Source: Amblyornis subalaris
Taxonomy: Eukaryota; Chordata; Aves; Passeriformes; Ptilonorhynchidae
Length of the DNA stretch: 64,000 nucleotides
Direction of reading: 5' to 3'
NCBI GenBank assembly: GCA_018881555.1
Contig: JACAXG010000121.1
Location: 749,717 to 813,716, forward strand
Positions within the stretch are counted from its first letter, which is position 1. Each line of letters starts with the position of its first letter. The notes below the pieces were generated by a model. The model was not told the origin of the DNA. It searched no databases and saw only the letters and a list, made by a program, of their open reading frames with translations. Of this stretch, positions 1-12,055 are shown one piece after another. The position numbers and the translations under genes were made by a program.

Positions 1-2854
1 CAGGCCAGCTTCAATCAGCCATGGGCAAACATCAAAATGTTTGAGGGAGAACTGCCTTGAAGCAGAGCCTACAAGTTTAGGTACTTAAATGAGCCTTCTC
101 CAAAGCATATGAANNTCTGGATGGTNTCCANNNAGGTGTGCTGCCCAAAACATGCAANGGTGAGGTTCCCAGTNCTTGTTTTGAGCCAGAGGTGTGTGTA
201 GCACCAGAGCTGGCCTCTTCAGAGCCCTCTGCCATTAAGTCTCATCATCTTCTAAGAGTAACTGTGCCTTGATTAACTGAAATCCATACTTTTGTTTGGA
301 TCAGGTGTACAGGGGAAAACTGTGATGGGAAGAAATGTTCAAATGTTCTGAAAGAATGGTTTGAGAAGGTAACTGAAGCATAGCTGAGGTCTGTGTGACA
401 CCTGGCCAAGGGCTGGTCTAGCCCTGGACCCCTCTGTGGCTTGGCCCTCAGTTTAAATGCAGCCTCNAGGGGCAGGAAATCAGAATTCCTGGCTGGATTG
501 TGCTTGTGCAAAAAGCCTAGGTAAAATTTGGAGAGGGATATCAAACAGGTTTGCTCATGACTGTGGAGATGGTGACTTTCTGTAACTTCACGGTCCCAGA
601 CACGCCTCAACCCACGANGGGTGTTCACGGAGCACTCTCAGCCATGCTGCACTTCTCGGGCTGGAAATCACTGCTGGCTCTGGGAACCCTTAATTTTATT
701 TTATCTTTTTGATCCCTGAGGCATCAGTTCAGCCAGGACTGCATTTCTGGTGTAACAGCAGTAATGGACTGCTGCTGCAGCTCCTGGCTGTGTAAGCCAT
801 CGTAGCCCTTGCTGTGGGAATTAAATCTCACCTCAGCACAAGTGAGGAGCTGTTTTCACTGCTGAGCAACTGACCTAGACAGCAAAGAGCAGCATGGAAA
901 AAATATGATTTCATTTGATTATGAATGTTCTTGCAGGGTTTTGATGGCTTTACAGGATTTAAAAGGAAGGTGTGGATCTGCCACGGTGTGTTACTGCATG
1001 GCTTGAAGGGACCTATAGTGAAGACGTCATTATTTTATTCTGTAGGTGGGGCAGGGATGGGCAGTTATTGTGGTATTTATGGCTGTTAAGAGAATGATTT
1101 CCTAGATGATGATGGTGGCCTTTGCCTGCAACCACAATATACATGTTTGTCATTATTATTATTATAGCTATTACTTCTGGAAGTAATTTATATGCAACTA
1201 GACTGTCCTTAAATTTAACAAGAAGTCTACAAGGGGGCAAAAAAAACAACATTAAGGCACAGCACCTCTGTGTGGCAGACTGGCTTCTTTTCCATGTGGC
1301 AGTGAGACCCAGGCTGACCTGAGGCTGATGAAAGGTAGCAGCGAAAGCTGCCTGCAGCACCCACTTTCATCACAGTTCCCTCAAACCTCGTAAAGCAAAT
1401 GAACTCTGGTGCTGCTGTCTGCAACAGCCTGTACAGATGTCTGGCACCAGAGGTGATCCAGGTTTACGATGGCAAAGCCAACATGTTCTTTCTTGCATCA
1501 AAACCTGTGTCCAGTGGGAGTGTTGGATTTAGTGGGCAAAGTGGTTCCTCCAAAGGTGTAGACAGGAGCTAAGCCTTGCCATATCTGATAAGGTGGGAGA
1601 ACCATGAAGCAAAGTATCACCTCTGAGAGTGAGCCAGAGACTTCAGAGAGAGTTACAAGAGATCATTCTTTACCCTGGGCCCTACAAACAGAAAGATCCC
1701 CTGTGTCTTGAGCAAGCAACTATGAGATAACTTGTCCATAATGGGATTTTTTTCCTAATCCTATTAACAGCAGTTTTCCCCCCGAAGTTTGAGCTTGCGT
1801 TCTTATTAAATAGGAAGAGCCCACCTGTGGGTCTCAGCAGTGCTGTGTGGCATTGCAGTGTGTACCTGTGAGAGGTTTTGTTTCCTTTCTGGCCCTAAAG
1901 TTTGTGGCAGGAGGCTCTGGCTAACAAAGCCCCCACACAAAGAGCAGACGAGTTGTACTGTGTCTTGGTGAGCGTTTGCAGCATTTGTCTTGTGATGCGG
2001 CACAGACCCAAGCTGCTCCTTTGAGCCAGGTTTTTGTCTCCTGCCTTCATTTCTTGGTGGTTGTTTCCAGCTCTCCTGCTTTACCAGCCTCAGGCGCCAA
2101 GGTTTTCAGGATGCTCTGGGCAGGAGGTACCTTGCTAGAGAAAACCACCTATTCTGCATCTGGGCTGAAACTGCAGCAATAACAAGAGGAAAATGAGTTT
2201 CACAAGTGTACAGGGGGAGAGATGGAGACAGGTTTGGGCAATCTGTGGTTTTGAAATCCGTCAGAACAAAGCAAACCACATTAATCTGTCGGCGTGCAAA
2301 GATAATGAGTGCAAACCACAGCGGAAATTTGTGCCCTGCGTGTTCAAATCTCCCCTAATTCCATACAATGCACAACCTTCTTCGGCTCTGCCACGTGGGG
2401 TCCTTGTGCTGAGTCCTTGCAGATGGGATAACATGGCAACAGGCTTTTGCCCTCTTTGGGGTGCGAGCAATCTGGGAAATTTCTCCTCCTGTTTTGATTG
2501 TGGTTTAAAAAGCAATAATTCTAAAGTCACTTTTCATCCCTGAGGTGTTCCTGCCCAGTGGAAGGAGTGCCTACTGCTTCCCTCAAAAAAGAAACAGTAT
2601 TAAAAATTTGGTTCAGCCAGTGCTAGTAAATAGCTGTTTCCCCTGGGCTGGGAACTGGGGGATTTCACAAAGTATGCCTTAAGCAAACGTCAGTCTTTAC
2701 CTTTCCTAAATGCTTCTGTATCACATTTGGGTCTTTTTCTAGACAGCGCTTTCCAAAATTAAATTCTTCCCTTGGATAACCTTCCACGTCACTACCTATT
2801 CAGCAAAGGGTGTGTTAGCCCATATGGAAATTCAGAAATAGGACCTCGAAATAA

Positions 2855-3190
2855 ACTCGGGTTGAAATTTGCTCAGCATAGAAATGCGTATTCCCGGATT
2901 TCTGGGTACCGGCTCACCGGAGCGGATCCGATGAAGAGCCGTCCCGCAGGTCTGACAGAATCTGCTTTGTTTGGGTAACAAATGCGTATCGATCGGCGGC
3001 AAGCATGTGCTAAAGCGCCTTCAATTGCATTTTATGTTGTGTGCTTAGTCAATAAGGCATAGGAAATGCGTGCTTCACGCTGGGATATCGCAGGGGCTGT
3101 GGGAGCACCGGGATGCAGGATTACCTAACGCTACTTAGCAATCAGCATCAACAGCAGCCCGTGACGTGCCGGCAGCTGAGTTACTTAGCG
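2855..3190. promoter_or_regulatory. CpG-dense patch in SSPN intron 1
   Basis: I count about two dozen CpG dinucleotides by eye between roughly 2847 and 3190, in DNA that is otherwise of moderate GC and is flanked by CpG-poor sequence. They are concentrated at 2887-3000, which includes GATCGGCGGC-type clusters, and at 3068-3170. In vertebrates CpGs decay when methylated in the germline, so retained CpG suggests an unmethylated regulatory element or a fairly young insertion. No TATA box, exon or repeat consensus is recognised. It could be an SSPN enhancer, an alternative promoter or a remnant of a retroviral LTR. Confidence 0.3.
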
Positions 3191-4047
3191 GCTCCTAAAA
3201 AATATTTACCAGAGGATTTTTATGGTTATTCTGTTACACTTCGCAGGTATAATTCAAAACTGATCTATTAATAATGTATAAAATAGAAGCATAGAGCTGT
3301 TTCCGATATAAATGTTCCACACTTTGGTTTCCTCCAAGGAGTGAATTTACCTTTAAAGGACTGAAATGTAAAACATACACGGGTCATAATTCTCAGCAAT
3401 GTTATTTTTTACTGCCACTTAGAAAAATACACATCTCTGNTTTAAAAAAAAAAAGTTGCTATATCGTTATAATAGAAATACTTAAGCCTTCTGAAATATC
3501 CTGGCCAAGACTTGCCGGAATCCTGACCCAGTGTAATCCTTGATAAATACCTCTCNACAAATGTGCCTCTGCAAGTATCCCTGGGTATATTATTTAAATC
3601 CCAGAGGAACTTNAGAAAGCGTGTGCAGGAATGGAACTACTTTCAAACGGCAGCCCTTTGCACGGGGAGCTTTCTGGAGAGGGAGGTCTGGTCCTGCCGC
3701 ACTGAGAGGCAGTAGGAGTTTTGGAAAAGTCACACGAGGCACCTGATGGCAGAGAGGAAATTCCACCACTGGTCTCTGACGCTGCCCTCGGAAAGGAACG
3801 CGGCTCCACCGGCCCTGGGTGGTGGAATGAAACGGGAATGAGAGAGGGAACAGTCCCATGGCGTCTCACGGCAGCAGCCTGGAGGCAGATCTGGCTCCCG
3901 GTGCACGCAAGTGTAAATGCCCACGAGTGCAGCTGAAGCAAAGCAAATTTGATTTATTGCTCGTAACAAGATCCCTCAGCACCAGATCCTGAAAATACTT
4001 AGGTCCGGCTTTGATGTGAAAAGCCCCTGTGATTTGTCATGAATTGC

Positions 4048-4066
4048 TTTTTTTTTTTTTTTTTTT
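4048..4066. repeat. poly-T homopolymer (19 T)
   Basis: An uninterrupted run of 19 T in SSPN intron 1. It is simple-sequence DNA with no evident retroposon body attached on either side. Confidence 0.9.
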
Positions 4067-6142
4067 AACAGTTTTTGCTGCAGGTTCTTTCCTTCAGCCA
4101 TTACTGCCACTGGGGGAGTTTATCATTTGGATATTACCAGCAATAAGATCTCTTAAGTTTTATGGGCATGTTAATTGAATTTAAAGATTAATATACAGTG
4201 CGAGGGACCAAGGACATAGGCAATTAATCCTGAGAAATAAACCATGGTTGAGTCACATAGAAGCACTACAGGGCAAAAAAAACCCCAGCATTGAAGGACC
4301 TTTGACAAGAAATGTTGTTTTTTCCCCTGACAACCCTGTCAGCTACGGCTGTCAACAATAAAAAGAAAGAAACAAATAAATTGGAGGCCGTGTGTAAGTC
4401 ACAGGACCAGAATATAAATACACATGACATGGAAAGGAGTAAATAATACTGACGCATTCTTTAGAAATGTTCTCGGGCAATACTTCCTATTCATGTCCCA
4501 CTGAAACGACATGAAATAAAACTNTATGGGGAAAAGTGTTATTAATCACCCAGGTTCTCGAGGGATGTGGCTCTGTGTGTGCTGGGAGGCACTCTGCCTC
4601 TGCAGGGCCGCTGTCTTGGGCCTTACACAGCAATGCAGACACAAAAAGTTCGATACTTAATGCAGCAGATCATACAAGGAAGGTGTTAATCCANTGCTGT
4701 CCAAAAGGACAGCCGTGCATTTTCCACTGCAGGCCAAGCTCCCTGTGTGGCTGGAAGCGTGGATGTGACCAGCACTGCCAGGGCATGCAGGGAGCAGGTG
4801 GGGATGGGGCTGTGATGGAGATCCACGGTCCTGCAGGCACCTCCANGGCATAATCCCACCTAGACAAAGGCAGCTCCCACCTGGCTCTGGCCAGAGAGGG
4901 CAAATCCCACNGCTCCAGGAAAGCAGCCTCAAATTAATGGGAACTTTTCCAAACTCCAGAAGTAAAATGGAGGGGGTCAAGAAGTACATAATCTTGCTGT
5001 AGTCACTGAGAATTTAATAAGTATCACTTATAACCAAGATGCTCCCAGCCAGGAGGCCAAGCCTTGCTCCTGGCCCTGGTGTAGACAGGACTTCAGGAAG
5101 GACAGAGGCTGATCTCAGTCCCTGCTAAGGCTCATCACACCTGCAACAGCCTTTAAAGGTGTGATATGAGGTGTCCTTTAAAAACATGTGCATGCTGTCA
5201 ACCCACCTGTTTTTTGCAAGGCAGCTCAAACATGCACAGGTTCCTTCAAACACAGCTCCAGCTGCCAACAACCTCTCGCGTGCCCAGATCCAGCCCCACA
5301 GGGAGCCCTCACCTGCTGCCTGGGTACCCAACTCCTCCTGTCCAGGGGATGAACTGCCAAAAACCAGCAGCCTGGTTGCAGAGCTGCTGCTCCTGAGTCC
5401 TCCTGTGAAGTTTGCTCACTGTCCTCCAAAAAGTGGGAGAGGAAAGGGCCTGACTGGAGGGCTCAGCACAGTGTGGGGACGCACTGTTTTCTAAACACAG
5501 CTTAAAAAAGCAAATCATATTTATCAGGCTAGCTCCTCAGAGCAGGATCTTCCCTCCTCNCCTGGCTGTAAAATGCCCACCCATGAGTTTCTGCTCCTGC
5601 AAATAAATCCAGAATTAATAATGAAGACAGCTAAATGAATAATAAAGTGCATAAATACTTTTCCATTACTTTTAACCTTCAGCAATTACTNCCACATGAC
5701 TAAAACACATTTTCAGGTTGCAGGGGAGATAGGTGTCTTCTTTAGTGAGGTGTCCGCTCCAGAAGAGGGTGAAAGTCTCTGCTGTAAACTGTGCTGCTTC
5801 TTACCCAGCAGCAGCCGTGGTTCAACGATTTACAACTTGCATGGGTGATATAAAAACTCTTGTTAGCACCCAGAGCTACATAGGATGATGCTCTCTGGGC
5901 TTGCAGGCCCAACTTCATAACCCTCCTGCTCTTTTTTGATAGTTGGTTCTATGGACAAAAACTCAGCACACATCCTGGAGGCTGTTGCTGGGCTGTGTCT
6001 TTGATGACTTTGCTTCCACACTGCTTCTTGAGTTATGCTCCTGCTAACACNGAAAGGTGTTTTGACTTGGAAAAAAAAAAAAGTATTTTTGTGTTTTGTA
6101 GGTTTTTTATGATTGACACGTTTTACATCTCTTCCCTTGCAG

Positions 6143-6229
6143 GTCTGCGTGGTGTCCTTAGTGGGATTTGTTATGCTTTGTATTTCCTACCAACCCGATG
6201 AGAAGACGTGTGTGCAGTTCACAGTAAAG
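6143..6229 (+). CDS. SSPN: Sarcospan, coding exon 2 (29 codons, phase 0)
   Basis: An 87-bp exon between a consensus acceptor (cttcccttgcag) and a donor (AAG|gtacat). It encodes 29 residues starting VCVVSLVGFVMLC and ending CVQFTVK. The first 17 residues form the end of membrane span 2; the rest (QPDEKTCVQF) is the short cytosolic link to span 3. The order and spacing match human sarcospan (LCVSYQVDERTCIQF as I remember it). Sarcospan is a four-span protein of the sarcolemma that binds the sarcoglycan subcomplex of the dystrophin complex. The exon is in phase 0 with exon 3 at 11038. Exon 1 (N-terminal tail and span 1) lies outside the window. By eye, 12 of 29 codons end in A or T, unlike exon 3. 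Confidence 0.93.
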
Positions 6230-9200
6230 GTACATTAACATTTTTTAAGCTTTTTTTTTTTTTTTGCTTCTCACGTCATTAAATATAATCAGAAAAACTG
6301 GTACAGGGGATATTTTTAAGACCGCAGGAAAAGAAGTGAAAATACACCTGAAATGCAAGAATGGTTTTCTGTTACTTTCCAGGCAGCCAAGGAAGAAACT
6401 GTATTCTACAAAGGGGGAACTCTAACAACAAACATTTCAAATCAGAACAAGTGGACGCTTTATTTGCCATGTTTTAGGAATATCAAAGAGATTAGGACAG
6501 ACAAAGCTGGAATAATTTGGGGAATGTTCAGAGAGTTTAAGTAGATTAAGCAGAGATAGTGAGCAGAGTAAGAAGTAGGGTGGCATAAAATGAGTCCACT
6601 TAAATCAAGTTTTAATTTTTAACGGGGAAGTATTAGGAAAGCATGGGGACATGCACTCTCCCACAAAGCCAATCCCCATGGAGCATGGCAAGTGAGGTGC
6701 AGAAACTGTGCACCATACCCCGTCTTTGCCTCCAAAACTGCTTTGCTGAGACTGGCGAGCAANTAGAAGAGCAAGGGTTTTAACACCATTTTTCTGAACT
6801 ATTTTTTCCTTATTATTGTAATTTTCAGGGCTCTTAATATTTTGCAGACACATAATAACCGAGAAAAATACCGACGCAGGCAGCACAAAATAACAGTGAT
6901 TATTAACCGAGAGAGGCAGAAGGAAACAAAATGCAAGGAGAAGCTTTTCTAAACCTGGCGTCCATCCCCCCCTCGTCTTTTGTGTCTTTCTCGAGCTTCT
7001 CCCGCGCTTAAATAAAGAAAGGGAGAGGGACAATTGTGCCTGCCCTTTGGCTGCCTCTGCGTTGTCACCTTTCCACCCCCAAGGAAGGTTACGGCTGCCC
7101 AGGGAGCTGCTGGGCTGGGCGGGAGCTGCCACGCCAGGCTTTTTTATTGCATTCCATTGAACTTGGCATCCAGGCAGGAAGGGAGTCATCCCTCGCGTTG
7201 GGATCGGCATGTCGGGCCGGGCAGCTCGGATGTCTCTGCCACCCTCAGCAACACCACCCACCCTGACAGTCAGGGATGTGAGCCATCGCTCCCTGTAAGG
7301 AAATAGGCCTTTTCAAATCGCTCCCGAGGTGATGGAAAATGGGTCACTCCTCATCACCTGGCAGAATTAGAGCTGAAATCTCTCTTGAAAGGCTTCTGGT
7401 NCAGTCAATAGCCCATAGACTGTTGCTTACCCAAAGCACCCTCCTCCTCAAAATCCCCCTTCCCAGCATTTTCTGTTGCAGCATGCCANAGAACTCCATC
7501 ATTCCCAGGCTGTTCACCTATCCTGTCCCACTATCCTGCTGGGAGATGCTATCTGGCAGTGCCTCTCTGGANAAACGGCTTCTGGCTGCAGGGCACGCAC
7601 CTATTTTAACAAAGCAGGACCTAAAAGTCTCCTCCAGGGCTTTGATCACCCAGGACTCATCTACCTCTCCAGTATCACTTCTCGAATCTTCAAATTTCAG
7701 TTGAAGGCTGTCTCTGGGCTAAAAACAAGCATTAGCTCTTCCTCGACAAGGCTGAGGATGCAAGATTTGCAATCATGAGACAAATTGTTCCATGGGTTGT
7801 TCTTTTCTCCTTGAGGGCCTGATGCTTCNCCCAGCACTGCAGTTGGGTTCAGCCCAGTCTGCTCCAACTGTCCTGATGGGGTCTTGATCCCCAGCCCGGG
7901 TCCTGCCCTCACACTGTGGCTGGTTCCCACCAGCCAAGCATCATCCTACGAGAAAATCCTGGCTGGGCTTCCCTGGAGTGCACTGAACACTCTTGCACAG
8001 CCCAAGGATCACTGTGAGAGGAGGACCACACAAGCACACAGAAGCCTGGTGACCCTGTGACCACTGTGAGGGACTCCCTCGGGGTGGAAAACAGGAGGAG
8101 ACCTGTGCTGTCCTCTCTGCCTTCCTCCCTCTCGACAGCTGCTTCTTTCATTTCACACTTGCAGGAGCCCTGGATCCTGTTAGAGAAGGAGGTGTGAGAA
8201 CTGCTTTCGGCAGAAGTCCCTTCCCGAGAGTGCTGTGGGTACCCACAGCTCGCCGTGTGTCCCCGGGAGAGGGAGACCACCCAGAAGGAGGGCGGCTTTG
8301 CCCTTCAGGGGGGGACAACGACAGCAAGTGCCACACAGGAAAATCTTGAGCCATCCTGCGGCCTTCCTGGGCTGTGTGCTAATATCTGACAGATCCCTCG
8401 CTGTGGCCCACCCCACGGCATCCCCCGGGGTGGCGTGACAGCCTCTCCTGCCACACACCCAGCCCACGGTTCCTGTTCCCTGCAGGGCTCGTGCCTGACG
8501 CCAAAGGGGNCCCCTATCCACCTCTGCAAACCCCTCTGCTTTCCTCTCTGATGAGAAGCCTTTTCCACGAGGAACTTGATCCATCTTGGGTTATTTATTT
8601 TATTTTAGTCACGNAGGAAAACCATTGCCAGTAAATGTTGCTAAAACGTCCCTTCCTCGTATGAGGAACCCGAAGGAGGATGAGCTGCCATGCTCTGACC
8701 TCATTGTACGCTGTCTCTCCCCACTTCCCTTTTCTCCTTCTATCTAAGCAGCAGTTGCAGTGCCTATCTCTCTGAAGCTGTTGAAAAACAGCTTTCCAGT
8801 GGCAAGCTCTGGTTCCCGGGCAGAGCCCACCACGCAGTTGTGTTTGTGATGCTGGAGTTGCCTCCAGCTCTGGCATGTGATTAATCTGCTGATGGGATCT
8901 CAGCACTCACTGTCTTGTGCTCCCTCACAGGCAGTGCTTGCAGCGCCTCACCTCTGATATTTGGAAATGTGTTCGTTTTCAGCAGCTNGCAGAGAGATTC
9001 CTCTGCAAACATCTTGTGAGGATAACAAGCTATTTGGAAATTGCCCTGTGTCCCCACACATCTCCCTTCGCCTCTGAGGATTACTGTAAGAGCTGCCTGT
9101 GTATTCAGATTCTGAGATTTCCTTCCCTTTAGGAACACAACAGACAAATTCTTCCTTNTTTTACCTGGAGCATGGCTTAGACCGTGGATTTCATGCTGCC

Positions 9201-11037
9201 GTGTCCTGACTCTGGACAGAAGTTGGCAGCTAAATAAAATACCTGCCAAGGGAGAATCAAGAACATNGTGTAGTCTTGGCTTAGTGTCTCATCTGTTAGG
9301 GAGGCCTGGTTCTGTCTTCTGCTGGGCTGAATCCAGGGGCTTCCAGCCAGTCCACCAGGACTTCTACACTGCAGAACAGCCAACATTTGCCCATTTTCTC
9401 TTTTCCCCATCGAACGCATTTGCACCAATTCATAATGCCACTGGCATATGAATTACCATGCCTTTGTTTGAGGGGGTCCATCAGTCAGTAGCACTCCATC
9501 CTCTGTGTGCTTTATAGGAGGGGGTGGCCCCATTTTCCAGCTTCACCTTTCCCNTGGACCTTTGCCTTGAAAGCTGCGGGGGCAAAGTAATTGCATTTAA
9601 TAAGAGCCACCCTCATTTTGAAGCTGCCCTTGGTTTAAGGCTGCAGGGGAAGTCATTAAATTTAATAGTAGCCAAGTCTTGGAAACCAAGATCTTTCTGT
9701 AAGAATTCGGTGATATGAGGGGNAAAATGTATATAGTGCTTCAGGACCTGCAATAAGCCCAAATTTTTTTTTTTCAAGCTGGCAACCAAATAGAAGATCG
9801 ATTCGCACTGTAGATATAAGACAAATACAGCAGGAGTGTGAATTTTATCGAGACATACATACTTGAAGTTTCAAGGTCATAAAAAATGCTTTTATATTGA
9901 TATTTTGCTTGCGGTATTGAGGTTGGTTAAGAGAGAGAGAGGGAGAGAGAGAGAAGCTGCTGTTTAAAATAACAGATTCCCAACCATGCCATGTGTCTGA
10001 CAGATAAGACGCCAAGGAAAATAAATGTTTTTACAGTGCTGAACAGAACCAAAAATGCAATTTTGGCTAAACACAGAATATGATTTTAATATACATTCAC
10101 ACGTATTTTGTATGCAGTGCAGCAACTGCCAGTTCCAGCAAGGGAAGTCCATATGTGCTGGTATCCAAAGCTCTCAGGTGCATCCCGGAGTGTCAAAGGC
10201 TCTGACTTGCTGCCAGTTTGTGGGNGTGGACTCTGCAGAGCTACCCTTGATAAAAGCCACGCTATTTTTAAGCTGCCACTGTTGTAAGGAGCAGCGGAGG
10301 GCACGAGCAGACCCTTGTCCTTCTCACACCATAGCACTGGGAAAAGAAAGGTGCTCGCTGCTCTTTCGTGCCTGTGAAAGACTTCCCCCTGTTTATGGGG
10401 CAGGTTTGGGAAGAGGACTGAGCACAGCACGCACTTTTTCATGGAGATCTGCATTCCCTTTCCACAGTGGGACCTGGGAAGCAAGCAGGCAGGGCCACAA
10501 GCAGGAGATCAGCCACCCCACTGCCTGATTTGCAAGTATAAATCAGATTTGTTCGGGCATGCAAACCCAGAGCCGGGAATAACACATGAGCAAAGTTTCA
10601 GAAACACCTACAGCTCTGCGCAGCCTGGGATAAGATGGCAGCCCAAGCCTCAGTCTGCTGAGCTCTCCTTCNAGGCACTCATTTGTCTCAGCAGATGACT
10701 GTGAGTCCAGTCAGTGCAGGTACAACTGCAGAGGGAAATGCTCCCTCCCTCTCTGTAAAGCTTCTGGCTGCACAGAGCCACCAANTTCTCGGCCTCAAAA
10801 TTGCAAGGGAAGACTCATATAAAATATGCAAGGCNGAATTATCAGTTCTTGAGAGGACCTGCTGAACCTTGCATCATAAGAAAGTCCTGCTGCAGCACCC
10901 AATCTCCAGATGGTGCGCTGGGGGTGTGCATTCCCTGCAAAGCACACGTGCGTGCATTCCTTGTGCGTTCCTCAACCTCCGTGCAGCTGGAAAGAGTGTT
11001 TTCACCCTTTTTTCCCCCCTTTTTTCCTTTCTTTCAG
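6230..11037 (+). other. SSPN: SSPN intron 2
   Basis: A 4.8-kb intron between the two recognised sarcospan exons, opening with gtacat and closing with a long pyrimidine tract (about 11000-11035) and ctttcag. It contains a GA repeat at 9931-9954. Several GC-rich open frames around 6.6-8.6 kb are in mixed frames on both strands, resemble no protein I know and have no splice context, so I do not call them genes. No tRNA, microRNA hairpin or LINE fragment is recognised. Confidence 0.85.
9931..9954. repeat. (GA)n microsatellite
   Basis: A GA dinucleotide repeat of 24 bases with one interruption (a GGG step at about 9940-9943) inside SSPN intron 2. It is short enough to be of little functional note but likely polymorphic in length. 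Confidence 0.9.
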
Positions 11038-11403
11038 CTGATGTATTTCGTCCTGAGCGCCCTGGCTCTGGTCGCCTGCGTCCTGGCGGTGGCTTTTGCC
11101 GCGCACCACTACTTGCAGATGACGAAGTTCACCTGCGACACCGTCCTGGAGTCCTGCCAGTGCAAACTGGACACGGAGGACCCTCTGGGAAGGACCTTCG
11201 TGTACCAGGACGCGGGCGACTGCGGCAGCCTCACCGGCATGCTGGGCCTGTACCTCCTCCTGCAGATGGCCCTCAACCTGGTGGCGGCCCTGGTGTGCCT
11301 GCTGGCGTGCTTCGTGATGTGGAAGCACAGGTACCAGGTCTTCTACGTGGGCGTTCGCTTCCACCCCTTAACGGCTCCCGAGGGCCAGAAGCAGCAAGTG
11401 TAG
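11038..11403 (+). CDS. SSPN: Sarcospan, terminal coding exon 3 (121 codons + stop)
   Basis: The exon starts CTG ATG TAT after ctttcag and ends at TAG 11401-11403. Its 121 residues hold membrane span 3 (about residues 3-22), a large extracellular loop (about 23-70) with four cysteines at 33, 40, 42 and 62, span 4 (about 71-95) and a cytosolic tail. The loop lacks the CCG motif of true tetraspanins, as expected for sarcospan. Landmarks shared with human sarcospan are VCVLAVAFAAHHY, SCQCKL, RTFVY and the long block LLACFVMWKHRYQVFYVGVR. The last 14 residues (FHPLTAPEGQKQQV) are more divergent. The protein stabilises the sarcoglycan-dystroglycan complex at the muscle membrane. Codon use is very GC-rich: by eye only 11 of 121 sense codons end in A or T. 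The reading frame is also open upstream into the intron, but the acceptor and homology fix the exon start. Confidence 0.97.
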   Translation: MMYFVLSALALVACVLAVAFAAHHYLQMTKFTCDTVLESCQCKLDTEDPLGRTFVYQDAGDCGSLTGMLGLYLLLQMALNLVAALVCLLACFVMWKHRYQVFYVGVRFHPLTAPEGQKQQV

Positions 11404-12055
11404 GGCCTGGGCTGGCAGGGGCTCGTGGCCAGGGGGGTGGAAGGTGCCAGCACNCTGCCAGCGCGGACACCGCGGGTGGGCGGGCGCTTGTAGGGTTTTT
11501 GACGAGGGAAAAACGCTCGCACGGCTTTAATGAATATATTTTTCAATCGTTTTAAGGGCATTTCGTACGGCTGCTCTTGCAAAAGGGCCTCTTGTGAGGT
11601 TGTGTAGAGGTCACAGAGTCCTAAAGATGCAGCTGTACAAATGCTCACCGAAGAGGATCTTTAATAACCGTAGATAAAATCGTTGGGAACTCACCTGCAG
11701 GGCTACAGCCATTACAAAATAGGGTCCATTTCCCTCTTGCCTTCAGAGAAGATATACCAATTTCTACCGGATAAGGATCTGATCCAAACTGCTTAATTAT
11801 GACTATGGGAACACGCTTCAGGAATATATCATATCTTGGTGCTCTGGGTATAATCCACACTAACCTGACGTGAATTTAACATTCAGAAAAGTAATAAGGG
11901 AGGTCAAGACCTCTTCAAATGCAGGCTGAGACCAACAGCAAATTGAATGTATTGATGGCTGCCATATAAAATATACATATGACTTTTCAGACTGACTAAN
12001 GATATAGGTTACCTAACCCAATTACTAATAAATAACAATGTGAGTAAGTTCACTG
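11404..12055 (+). other. SSPN: SSPN 3' UTR (extent inferred)
   Basis: Sequence directly after the sarcospan stop codon. The first 110 bases are GC-rich and then composition shifts to AT-rich. The first AATAAA I find on the + strand is at 12027-12032, which would put the cleavage site near 12045-12055 and give a UTR of about 650 bases. Mammalian SSPN 3' UTRs are longer, so a downstream site may be the main one. The end is an estimate. Confidence 0.4.
12027..12032 (+). terminator. SSPN: Candidate SSPN polyadenylation signal AATAAA
   Basis: A perfect AATAAA on the + strand 624 bases past the SSPN stop codon, followed within about 20-30 bases by a TG-rich stretch (tgtgagtaagttcactgatggttgttt) that could serve as the downstream element. 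It is the first canonical hexamer after the gene. AT-rich DNA yields such hexamers by chance, so support is moderate. Confidence 0.4.

Larger units (their letters stand above)
1..6142 (+). other. SSPN intron 1 (3' part) - no exon seen
   Basis: This stretch precedes SSPN coding exon 2 and should be the 3' part of intron 1, since the exon for the N-terminal tail and first membrane span is not in the window. It ends with a normal acceptor: a pyrimidine-rich tract, then cttcccttgcag, with a possible branch site near 6112 (gattgac). I see no reading frame here that resembles a known protein. It contains a cluster of Ns at 113-174, a CpG-dense patch at 2855-3190, a poly-T run at 4048-4066, and AT-rich, CpG-poor DNA at 4.1-4.5 and 5.6-5.9 kb. 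The intron assignment is an inference from the position of exon 2. Confidence 0.75.

Noticed and set aside
6605..7261. A 218-residue - strand open frame in SSPN intron 2
   Set aside because: It has no recognisable domain, contains an ambiguous codon and sits in an intron without splice support.
11002..11364. A 120-residue open frame antisense to SSPN exon 3
   Set aside because: It arises from the high GC3 of the sense exon, which removes stops from the complementary frame.
10801..11403. A single 200-residue open frame ending at the SSPN stop
   Set aside because: The first 79 residues are intron 2 read through in frame. The pyrimidine tract, ctttcag acceptor and homology all place the exon start at 11038.
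10869..11555. A 228-residue open frame on the + strand overlapping SSPN exon 3
   Set aside because: It is the shadow frame of the GC-rich sarcospan exon and has no resemblance to a protein family.
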